Assembly (NCBI RefSeq): GCF_017569185.1
Contig: NZ_CP071869.1
Coordinates: 1,354,001-1,418,000 of the forward strand
Source of the DNA: Polaribacter cellanae
GTDB taxonomy: Bacteria > Bacteroidota > Bacteroidia > Flavobacteriales > Flavobacteriaceae
Direction: 5' to 3'
DNA: 64,000 nt
The notes beneath the pieces are model-generated. The model did no database searches and was not told where the DNA came from. It was given only the letters and a program-made list of their open reading frames with translations. The position numbers and the translations under genes are program-made. The stretch's first letter is position 1, and each line of letters opens with the position of its first letter. Positions 26,113-34,700 of the stretch are shown one piece after another.

Positions 26113-28998
26113 ATGAATACAAACTCGTTTCAACTTAGACATATTGGTCCTAATAAAAAGGAGCAACAAAAAATGTTAAAAACTATAAAAGCTGATAGTT
26201 TAGATCAGTTAATTAATGAAACCGTTCCAGAAAACATTCGTCTAAAAAGCAATTTAGATTTAGGTCCTGCAATGAGCGAATACGAGTATTTGGCTCATAT
26301 TACTGAACTTGCAAAAAAAAATAGAGTTTTTAAAAGTTATATTGGTTTAGGATATCATGAAGCAATTGTGCCAAGTGTTATTCAAAGAAACATATTAGAA
26401 AATCCAGGTTGGTACACTGCTTACACGCCTTACCAAGCAGAAATTGCACAAGGTAGATTAGAAGCTTTATTAAATTTCCAAACCATGATTTGCGATTTAA
26501 CAGGAATGGAATTGGCAAACGCCTCTCTTTTAGATGAAAGTACTGCTGCTGCAGAAGCAATGGCTTTATTATTTGATGTTAGAGAACGTGCTAAAAAAAA
26601 ATCTGGAGCCAATAAATTCTTTGTTTCTGAAGAAATTTTACCACAAACATTATCTTTATTACAAACACGTTCTACCCCTATTGGAATTGAATTGGTCGTT
26701 GGAAATCACGAAGATTTTGATTTTGGTGATGACTTTTTTGGAGCCATTTTACAATATCCAGGAAAATTCGGACAAATATTCGATTATGCAGGTTTTGTCG
26801 CAAAAGCAAATGAAAATAATATTAAAGTAGCAGTTGCTGCAGATATTTTATCTTTAGTAAAATTAAAAGCACCTGGAGAATTTGGAGCATCTGTAGTCGT
26901 TGGAACTACACAACGTTTTGGAATTCCTTTAGGTTATGGAGGACCTCATGCAGCCTATTTTGCAACAAAAGAAGCGTATAAGAGAAGTATTCCAGGAAGA
27001 ATTATTGGAGTTACAAAAGATACAGATGGTGGTTTTGCTTTAAGAATGGCATTACAAACCAGAGAACAACATATTAAACGTGAAAGAGCGACTTCGAACA
27101 TTTGTACTGCACAAGTTTTGTTAGCAGTTATGGCAGGAATGTATGCTGTGTATCATGGAAAAAATGGTATCCAATTTATTGCAGACGCTGTTCATAACAA
27201 AACAAAATTAGTAGCAAGTTATTTAGAAAAAGCAGGTTTTAAACAATTAAACTCAGCTTATTTCGATACACTTTTAGTAGAAATTGATGCAGTTCGTTTA
27301 AAACCAATTGCAGAATCTTTCAAAGTAAACTTCAATTATATTACAGACAATCTTATTTCGATTTCTATAAATGAAGCAACTACACAAAAAGATTTAATGA
27401 AGCTTTTCACTATTTTTGGCCAGTTAAAAAAACAACCAGATTCCTCTACTGCAGAAAGTTATGGCGATTTTCATCAAATCTTAACACAAGAGTCTTTTGG
27501 TTCTGATTTTGAAGTGATTGCAGAAAACACAAAAAGAACAACACCTTTCTTAGAAAACGATATTTTTAACACGTACCAATCTGAAACAGATATGATGCGT
27601 TATATTAAAAAATTAGAACGTAAAGATTTAGCATTAAATCATTCTATGATTTCCTTAGGATCTTGTACAATGAAATTAAATGCTGCTTCAGAAATGTTGC
27701 CTTTAAGCAATCCTCAATGGGGAAATATTCACCCTTTTGTGCCTTTAAATCAAGCTGAAGGATACCAAATTGTTTTAAAGAAATTAGAGCATCAATTAAA
27801 TATTATTACTGGTTTTGCTGGTACTTCTTTACAACCAAATTCTGGTGCACAAGGAGAGTTTGCTGGTTTAATGACGATTAGAGCTTATCACCAAAGTCAA
27901 GGAGATTCTCATAGAAATATTTGTTTGATTCCTGCTTCTGCTCATGGAACAAATCCTGCTTCTGCTGTAATGGCTGGAATGAAAGTTGTGGTTACCAAAA
28001 CTGCAGATAATGGAAACATAGATGTAGCTGATTTACGTGAAAAAGCCGAATTACATAAAGATAATTTAGCGGCTTTAATGGTAACCTATCCATCAACTCA
28101 TGGAGTTTTTGAAAGTGAAATTAAAGAGATTACCAAAATTATCCACGATAATGGTGGGCAAGTTTATATGGATGGCGCAAATATGAACGCGCAAGTTGGT
28201 TTAACGAATCCTGCTACGATTGGTGCAGACGTTTGTCATTTAAATTTACATAAAACATTTGCAATTCCACATGGTGGTGGAGGCCCAGGAGTTGGCCCAA
28301 TTTGTGTAGCTCCTCAATTAGTTCCTTTTTTACCATCAAACCCATTAATTTCAATAGGAAGCAAACAAGCAATTACAGCTATTTCTGGAGCTCCTTGGGG
28401 TTCTGCTTTGGCGTGTTTAATTTCTTACGGATATATTACAATGTTAGGTTGTAGTGGATTGACAAATTCTACAAAAAATGCCATTTTAAATGCAAATTAT
28501 ATAAAAGAGCGCTTAACAGGGCATTATGAAACTTTATATACTGGAGAAAAAGGACGTGCTGCACATGAAATGATAATCGACTGTCGTGAGTTTAAAAATA
28601 ACGGAATCGAAGTGGTTGACATCGCAAAACGTTTAATGGATTATGGTTTTCATGCACCAACAGTTTCTTTCCCTGTTGGAGGAACTATGATGATTGAGCC
28701 AACAGAATCTGAATCTTTAGCTGAATTAGATCGATTTTGTGAAGCTATGATTTCTATTCGTGAAGAAATTAAAAATGCTTCTAAAGAGGATGAAAATAAT
28801 CCGTTGAAAAACGCACCTCACACGCAAGCAATGTTAACTGCAGATAATTGGACTTTACCTTACACAAGAAAACAAGCGGCTTTTCCTTTGGAATATATTG
28901 CAGATAACAAATTCTGGCCAACTATAAGAAGAGTAGATGATGCTTTTGGAGACAGAAACTTAATTTGCTCTTGCAACCCAATTGAAGATTATATGTAA
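26113..28998 (+). CDS. gcvP: Glycine dehydrogenase (decarboxylating), glycine cleavage P-protein (961 aa)
   Basis: The in-frame TTG at 26083 adds an atypical leader; ATG at 26113 (MNTNSFQLRHIGP) matches the family start. N- and C-terminal halves are both present, as in the single-chain enzyme: FKSYIGLGYHEAIVPSVIQRN and the C-terminal PLP site CHLNLHKTFAIPHGGGGPG containing the Schiff-base Lys. ISLGSCTMKLNA and GTNPASAVMAGM are also present. It decarboxylates glycine and passes the aminomethyl group to GcvH lipoate. Neither gcvT nor gcvH is in the window. Confidence 0.97.
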   Translation: MNTNSFQLRHIGPNKKEQQKMLKTIKADSLDQLINETVPENIRLKSNLDLGPAMSEYEYLAHITELAKKNRVFKSYIGLGYHEAIVPSVIQRNILENPGWYTAYTPYQAEIAQGRLEALLNFQTMICDLTGMELANASLLDESTAAAEAMALLFDVRERAKKKSGANKFFVSEEILPQTLSLLQTRSTPIGIELVVGNHEDFDFGDDFFGAILQYPGKFGQIFDYAGFVAKANENNIKVAVAADILSLVKLKAPGEFGASVVVGTTQRFGIPLGYGGPHAAYFATKEAYKRSIPGRIIGVTKDTDGGFALRMALQTREQHIKRERATSNICTAQVLLAVMAGMYAVYHGKNGIQFIADAVHNKTKLVASYLEKAGFKQLNSAYFDTLLVEIDAVRLKPIAESFKVNFNYITDNLISISINEATTQKDLMKLFTIFGQLKKQPDSSTAESYGDFHQILTQESFGSDFEVIAENTKRTTPFLENDIFNTYQSETDMMRYIKKLERKDLALNHSMISLGSCTMKLNAASEMLPLSNPQWGNIHPFVPLNQAEGYQIVLKKLEHQLNIITGFAGTSLQPNSGAQGEFAGLMTIRAYHQSQGDSHRNICLIPASAHGTNPASAVMAGMKVVVTKTADNGNIDVADLREKAELHKDNLAALMVTYPSTHGVFESEIKEITKIIHDNGGQVYMDGANMNAQVGLTNPATIGADVCHLNLHKTFAIPHGGGGPGVGPICVAPQLVPFLPSNPLISIGSKQAITAISGAPWGSALACLISYGYITMLGCSGLTNSTKNAILNANYIKERLTGHYETLYTGEKGRAAHEMIIDCREFKNNGIEVVDIAKRLMDYGFHAPTVSFPVGGTMMIEPTESESLAELDRFCEAMISIREEIKNASKEDENNPLKNAPHTQAMLTADNWTLPYTRKQAAFPLEYIADNKFWPTIRRVDDAFGDRNLICSCNPIEDYM

Positions 28999-29022
28999 AC
29001 GCACAGCGTTTTCAAGTATTTA

Positions 29023-29073
29023 AAACCATTTCTTTTTGCTGAATTTTATCAGTCTTGGGGAATGGTTTTTTTA
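29023..29073 (+). terminator. Terminator after gcvP
   Basis: AAACCATT (29023-29030) pairs with AATGGTTT (29061-29068) and is followed by T residues. The loop is long (about 30 nt), so efficiency is uncertain. Confidence 0.6.
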
Positions 29074-29124
29074 TTCTCGTTTAATTACAATTGAAATTTG
29101 AGAAATATGAGTTCTTATTAAATT

Positions 29125-29166
29125 TAAAAAAACCGCCTGAACAAAGGTTTTGTTTAGACGGTTTTC
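29125..29166 (-). terminator. Terminator after the carbonic anhydrase operon
   Basis: On the minus strand, AAACCGTCTAAACA pairs with TGTTCAGGCGGTTT (mismatches at two positions) and is followed by a T-run. It lies 28 bp beyond the carbonic anhydrase stop codon. Confidence 0.8.
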
Positions 29167-29193
29167 CATCAATCAAAAAACTAAAATTTAATT

Positions 29194-30015
29194 TTATTTT
29201 GTCATTTTTACTTTTCTACCATTTAATGGTTGCTCGTTTCTATAATTGTTAATTGGCATTAACTTTTTTAATTTATTAACCTGCTCTAAAGAAACTGTAA
29301 TTGGTTCTTTAAAAACAAACCAATTTACACCCTGAGTACAAGGTGGCGTTGTAAGTGAACCAACATAATTATAGTACCCTTTATTTTTAGGAAGATTTAA
29401 ATTGAGATTAAAAGACGTGTCAACCGTTTTCATTTCTCCTTTTTTAAGCGGTAAATAACTTTCTAAAAAATCGAAAGGAGCACTTGAAACACCTTCTTTT
29501 GCCATAACTGCTAACACTAAGTATTCTCCCTTTTTACTTACATGTACCATATGAATAACTAATGGATATCTAATTCCGTCTATAGTATGCTCAGAAGATT
29601 CATGGAAATGAATTTGCTTTAAATCGAATTTTTCTCCTTTGTAATTTATATAATCTCCTGCTTCGAAATTATATTGAATTGAGTGCCCGTTATTTTTTAC
29701 ATCATGAATTTTCGTGTTTAGAGCATAATGGATATCTAATGGTTTTAAAGCCACATCTGCCATTGCATTTACACTTACAATGTTTATTGGAGATTGAAAT
29801 TCTCCATCACATTCTGAGTCTTTTTCAATCTCTGCCCAATGCTCTGGTCCTGTTTCGCCTGCATAACTCCAATGCTTTTTTTTATGATTTGCATTTGAAA
29901 CTCCCTCATTTTTTGAAGTTGTTTCTAATTTTTTTTCTGTTTTTGTGCTTTTATTACAAGATGTGAATGTAATTGCAAATAACACGACTACGAATATGCT
30001 GTTTTTAATATTCAT
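29194..30015 (-). CDS. Alpha-class carbonic anhydrase, lipoprotein (273 aa)
   Basis: The signal peptide MNIKNSIFVVVLFAITFTSC has a lipobox (FTSC). The catalytic domain (about residues 47-270) contains WSYAGETGPEHW, QSPINI, the zinc ligands in QIHFHESSEH and VIHMVH, and SLTTPPCTQGVNWFV, all diagnostic of alpha carbonic anhydrases. It interconverts CO2 and bicarbonate at the cell envelope. It is preceded 11 bp upstream by a DUF2490 gene, and a strong terminator follows. Confidence 0.95.
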   Translation of the reverse strand: MNIKNSIFVVVLFAITFTSCNKSTKTEKKLETTSKNEGVSNANHKKKHWSYAGETGPEHWAEIEKDSECDGEFQSPINIVSVNAMADVALKPLDIHYALNTKIHDVKNNGHSIQYNFEAGDYINYKGEKFDLKQIHFHESSEHTIDGIRYPLVIHMVHVSKKGEYLVLAVMAKEGVSSAPFDFLESYLPLKKGEMKTVDTSFNLNLNLPKNKGYYNYVGSLTTPPCTQGVNWFVFKEPITVSLEQVNKLKKLMPINNYRNEQPLNGRKVKMTK

Positions 30016-30026
30016 TTTGAATTTAT

Positions 30027-30737
30027 TTATAGGTGATATTTTAATGTTGTTTGTAATATATTATTGTTTCTAAAAGTATTTACACCAGCTGGTGCATAGT
30101 CATTTAAGTATCCCATACCTAACGATGCATTTTTAAATATTGGGTAAGACAATCCTACATAAAACCAGTTTTGATTTAAAGATTCTGGCACTATTCCAGT
30201 ACCAGTGTTCAACCAAATTTCATCAAATGCAGTGATATTCACTTTTTTAGTGTCAGTAACTTTAAATAATGGCATTCCCCAAGTAAATCGATATCTAAAA
30301 CGCGTTTTAAAATCTGTGCCATTTTTAGTAAAACTAGCATTGGGCTGTTGTACAAATTGGTCTATAAAACGTTGCTCTAACCTAAAACGATGTTTAAAAT
30401 TTGATTTTCCAGACACATGTGATAACATTACTTGCTCCCAAACATCATTTTCATTAAAATTATGAGTTTCTCTATAGTTTTTAGCAAAGGTGTAACCTAC
30501 TGCAAAATCAACTGATTTATTTAGATTATAATGAATGGAAGGTCTTATTAAAATTTGTTGCCAATCCTCTAAAAAATTAGTCCTTCTAAAATGGGCTTCA
30601 TTTTTCAAGTAAAATTGATTGTTGATACGATAATCTATAATAACAGAATTCCAAGAACTATTGCTTTGTTTTACTGTTTTACTCTGCCCAAATACCGCTA
30701 TAGGTATTAAAAATAGTATAATTAATATGTGTTTCAA
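30027..30737 (-). CDS. DUF2490 outer-membrane beta-barrel protein (236 aa)
   Basis: The signal peptide MKHILIILFLIPIAVFGQ is followed by alternating amphipathic strands. The DUF2490 pattern is visible: WNSVIIDYRINNQFYLKNEAHFRRT, RFRLEQRFIDQF and FKTRFRYRFTWGMPLF. It ends in an aromatic-type C-terminal strand (TLKYHL). Such proteins are predicted outer-membrane barrels with no defined substrate. The short gap to the carbonic anhydrase gene suggests one transcript. Confidence 0.85.
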   Translation of the reverse strand: MKHILIILFLIPIAVFGQSKTVKQSNSSWNSVIIDYRINNQFYLKNEAHFRRTNFLEDWQQILIRPSIHYNLNKSVDFAVGYTFAKNYRETHNFNENDVWEQVMLSHVSGKSNFKHRFRLEQRFIDQFVQQPNASFTKNGTDFKTRFRYRFTWGMPLFKVTDTKKVNITAFDEIWLNTGTGIVPESLNQNWFYVGLSYPIFKNASLGMGYLNDYAPAGVNTFRNNNILQTTLKYHL

Positions 30738-30823
30738 TGTATTATTATTTAAATTAAATATTGGTTTGAAAGAATCCCAAAACCGGAACCCTTTAAATAT
30801 ATAAAAACGAATAAATAATAAAC

Positions 30824-31183
30824 TTAGAAATGTGTTTTTAACTGACAGTATAAAATGTAAAATCGCTTTTTTACTGAAGAAAATAAATGTCCATTAACGC
30901 ATTGATGAAAATCAATATTGTTTTGGATAAAAGCAATATTACTAGAAAAAGCACCTGAAAAATTCTTAAAAAAACCTTTTTCTTCTTTTTCCAATTCCTC
31001 TAAAGCAACAACACCTACAGATACATCACTATCATTTTCATTTAAATTATTAGTTGAAAAAGATATTGAATTTAAATTAGAGCTTACTGGTAAAGTATTT
31101 GCTTGTAATTTATTATTAAATACAAACGTAAATAAAACAGTAAGAAATAATTTAAAATAAGAATATGTAAGTAAATGTTTCAT
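30824..31183 (-). CDS. Small secreted protein of unknown function (119 aa)
   Basis: The preferred ATG is at 31183 (MKHLLTYSYFKLFLTVLFTF); an in-frame ATG at 31195 is possible. The N-terminus is a signal-peptide-like hydrophobic stretch. The mature part contains VVALEELEKEEKGFFKNFS and two Cys residues. No family is recognised. It precedes the DUF2490 and carbonic anhydrase genes in the same orientation and lies next to the decayed PepSY gene, so it may belong to the same former operon. Confidence 0.55.
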   Translation of the reverse strand: MKHLLTYSYFKLFLTVLFTFVFNNKLQANTLPVSSNLNSISFSTNNLNENDSDVSVGVVALEELEKEEKGFFKNFSGAFSSNIAFIQNNIDFHQCVNGHLFSSVKKRFYILYCQLKTHF

Positions 31184-31195
31184 TTGAGATAACAA

Positions 31196-31292
31196 ATGTA
31201 CAGTAGTTTATCAGTTTTATTTTACCTGATAATTCTTTTTAACATAATTTTTAACAAGGCATTTGGTTTTTTTTAAGTGAGAATTCACAAAT
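31196..31292. other. Short palindrome and CRISPR-repeat-like 14-mer left of the array
   Basis: TTATCAG/CTGATAA arms form a small hairpin at 31208-31234. At 31277-31290, GTGAGAATTCACAA is identical to 14 bases near the 3' end of the CRISPR repeat, in the same orientation. It lies about 240 bp left of the outlying repeat copy. Confidence 0.5.
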
Positions 31293-31530
31293 GATAAACA
31301 CATTCTTTCTTCAATTTCTTTCTTCTTCCCCACTAAATAAAGAAACCTGTTATTGGTAAACTTGCTCCAAAAAGACCAATTAATAAAGCCAAAATTTGGG
31401 TTGCCCCCAATAGTTCCCATATGAATATCTAAATTGGTGTCTAAGATACTTTGATTTTTCTCAAACTTAGCAATTAATGGTTTGTCTAATTGAACTCCTG
31501 TAAATCTATCTACAACTTGATTAAATCATT
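31287..31530 (-). pseudogene. Decayed C-terminal part of a PepSY-associated TM helix protein
   Basis: The minus strand encodes FNQVVDRFTGVQLDKP...LDTNLDIHMGTIGG in one frame. After one frameshift it continues as ALLIGLFGASLPITGFFI, a stop, then WGRRKK. This order (RFTG, TNLDIHTGxIGG, LPITGFxIWWGRRKK) is the hallmark C-terminus of PepSY-domain membrane proteins. TAG replaces the expected Trp codon, a frameshift is present, and the 5' part of the gene is missing. The remnant begins exactly beside the outlying CRISPR repeat copy, and two stop codons block the frame there. It is not functional. Confidence 0.75.
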
Positions 31531-31575
31531 ATTGTAAATTGATTTCAAATTGTATTTTACGTGAGAATTCACAAG
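31531..31575 (+). repeat. Outlying, degenerate CRISPR repeat copy (R0)
   Basis: The 45-bp copy differs from the array repeat by A for G at positions 1 and 6 and by loss of one T in the T5 run. It is separated from the first regular repeat by 177 bp, far more than a spacer. It shares the position-6 change with repeat R1. It may be a tracrRNA anti-repeat or a remnant of an earlier array end. Confidence 0.8.
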
Positions 31576-31631
31576 TAAGAGAGGGCGAAAATGGTGTAAT
31601 TGATTGCGACAATAAAATTGAAGAAATAAAA

Positions 31632-31690
31632 AACCTCGCTCCACATCGTTAGGCGAAAATTCCCCTATCGCAAGTCATGGTTACGAGGTT
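31632..31690 (-). ncRNA. Structured region with minus-strand terminator; candidate tracrRNA 3' end
   Basis: AACCTCG (31632-31638) pairs with CGAGGTT (31684-31690). Nested inside is CGTTAGGCG...CCCCTATCG (31647-31670), which folds with CG and TAGG/CCTA arms. On the minus strand the outer stem is followed by TTTTTT (to about 31627), as in a rho-independent terminator; the plus strand has no T-run. A minus-strand RNA starting at repeat R1 (31753-31798) would carry a full anti-repeat and end here (about 160-170 nt). This is an inference from folding and position only. Confidence 0.45.
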
Positions 31691-31752
31691 ACAGGAAACA
31701 AAAATAAATTAAAAAAAACAAAAAAGCAAGCTAAAAGGAATAATGGTTTAGG

Positions 31753-34700
31753 GTTGTAAATTGATTTCAAATTGTATTTTTACGTGAGAATTCACAAGAG
31801 GCTAAAATGCCATTGTCTAAATGATTATGTTGTGAATTGATTTCAAATTGTATTTTTACGTGAGAATTCACAAGTCAATTTCGTGCAATTCTTGGTCTGT
31901 TATTGTTGTGAATTGATTTCAAATTGTATTTTTACGTGAGAATTCACAAGTTTAGCAAGTCTTAACCTACTACTACTCACGTTGTGAATTGATTTCAAAT
32001 TGTATTTTTACGTGAGAATTCACAAGTACGAAAATTACAAGACTGGTTCTAACGTTGTTGTGAATTGATTTCAAATTGTATTTTTACGTGAGAATTCACA
32101 AGCAAATTCAATTAATTGAGCATCGTTGTATCGTTGTGAATTGATTTCAAATTGTATTTTTACGTGAGAATTCACAAGGAATTCATTTATCACAAACATT
32201 GCACACCTGTTGTGAATTGATTTCAAATTGTATTTTTACGTGAGAATTCACAAGTAACTTTAAAAAATGGCGATAGCATAGACTGTTGTGAATTGATTTC
32301 AAATTGTATTTTTACGTGAGAATTCACAAGAATACTTTGGTTATGAACTCGTAATATGTTGTTGTGAATTGATTTCAAATTGTATTTTTACGTGAGAATT
32401 CACAAGTCTATTATTACAGGGCATAGCAGTAATGCTAGTTGTGAATTGATTTCAAATTGTATTTTTACGTGAGAATTCACAAGCGACTTCAATTGCTCAT
32501 TTACCAAATCATCGTTGTGAATTGATTTCAAATTGTATTTTTACGTGAGAATTCACAAGTAATGAATGTTCATAAATAACTGCTATACTGTTGTGAATTG
32601 ATTTCAAATTGTATTTTTACGTGAGAATTCACAAGAGAAAATTGTATTTAGATAAAGGTTTGTTAGTTGTGAATTGATTTCAAATTGTATTTTTACGTGA
32701 GAATTCACAAGTGAAAAATATAATAGAATATGAAACTAACTGTTGTGAATTGATTTCAAATTGTATTTTTACGTGAGAATTCACAAGAAACTGACCTACA
32801 TTAGCATCAACTCTTTTGTTGTGAATTGATTTCAAATTGTATTTTTACGTGAGAATTCACAAGTAAACTGGAGTTACACCGTGTGCTATCATTGTTGTGA
32901 ATTGATTTCAAATTGTATTTTTACGTGAGAATTCACAAGACATTATCTATATTTATAAAACTTCCAACTGTTGTGAATTGATTTCAAATTGTATTTTTAC
33001 GTGAGAATTCACAAGCTTTCCATTTCTTAGTAGCAACTGCCAATTGTTGTGAATTGATTTCAAATTGTATTTTTACGTGAGAATTCACAAGGCTTACTGG
33101 CGACCAGACTATTAATGGATTGTTGTGAATTGATTTCAAATTGTATTTTTACGTGAGAATTCACAAGGCATTAGGCGCAATGCATGCAAACAATATGGTT
33201 GTGAATTGATTTCAAATTGTATTTTTACGTGAGAATTCACAAGCTAAAGGCTGGAAACCTAAAGAATTCTACAGTTGTGAATTGATTTCAAATTGTATTT
33301 TTACGTGAGAATTCACAAGTCTAACTCTAAATTATCTACTCCAGCAGAGTTGTGAATTGATTTCAAATTGTATTTTTACGTGAGAATTCACAAGCATTTA
33401 CCCAACTTTCTGTAGCATAACCATGTTGTGAATTGATTTCAAATTGTATTTTTACGTGAGAATTCACAAGCTTCTTTTGATATTTCCCTACCCATAGGTG
33501 TTGTGAATTGATTTCAAATTGTATTTTTACGTGAGAATTCACAAGCACCAAGACCGAAATTTGCAGCGGCATAAAGTTGTGAATTGATTTCAAATTGTAT
33601 TTTTACGTGAGAATTCACAAGCAAGTCTTTCGATAGACTTTAACGACGTAAGTTGTGAATTGATTTCAAATTGTATTTTTACGTGAGAATTCACAAGAGT
33701 AAAACAAAATAAAACAAACAAACAAGAGTTGTGAATTGATTTCAAATTGTATTTTTACGTGAGAATTCACAAGGACCACGTTGTCAACCTACACAATAAA
33801 AGCGTTGTGAATTGATTTCAAATTGTATTTTTACGTGAGAATTCACAAGAACTTTCGTCTTGGGTTGTAGTCCATAATTGTTGTGAATTGATTTCAAATT
33901 GTATTTTTACGTGAGAATTCACAAGAATATTCAAAACCTCGCCTTTGTTTAATTTGTTGTGAATTGATTTCAAATTGTATTTTTACGTGAGAATTCACAA
34001 GTACCTTCTGGTTTTTAATATTCGCAACTGTGTTGTGAATTGATTTCAAATTGTATTTTTACGTGAGAATTCACAAGTCCAAGGGAGATTCTATGAATGG
34101 TGGTTCAGTTGTGAATTGATTTCAAATTGTATTTTTACGTGAGAATTCACAAGAAAATTCAACAACAACATAACCATCATCATGTTGTGAATTGATTTCA
34201 AATTGTATTTTTACGTGAGAATTCACAAGTATGGCCTCGGTAACGGTGTACGTTCTACAGTTGTGAATTGATTTCAAATTGTATTTTTACGTGAGAATTC
34301 ACAAGATTGGATGTCGATTGGTACGACAACAAAATGTTGTGAATTGATTTCAAATTGTATTTTTACGTGAGAATTCACAAGATCACATTGTTTTTTTAAC
34401 GGAGATAATCCGTTGTGAATTGATTTCAAATTGTATTTTTACGTGAGAATTCACAAGACCTTTCTTTGAAATGGAATAGGTATTTTAGTTGTGAATTGAT
34501 TTCAAATTGTATTTTTACGTGAGAATTCACAAGAAATGATTTTTTAAGAGCATCGCTATCCTCGTTGTGAATTGATTTCAAATTGTATTTTTACGTGAGA
34601 ATTCACAAGCATCGTGTTTTACATCGAAAGCCATTACTTGTTGTGAATTGATTTCAAATTGTATTTTTACGTGAGAATTCACAAGTTGCCCTTTAAAATT

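Noticed and set aside
31490..31575. tracrRNA using R0 as anti-repeat on the minus strand, with a nexus-like TGATTTAATCA hairpin
   Set aside because: The sequence beyond it is recognisable PepSY coding remnant and no terminator follows, so it is less likely than the R1-based candidate; not excluded.
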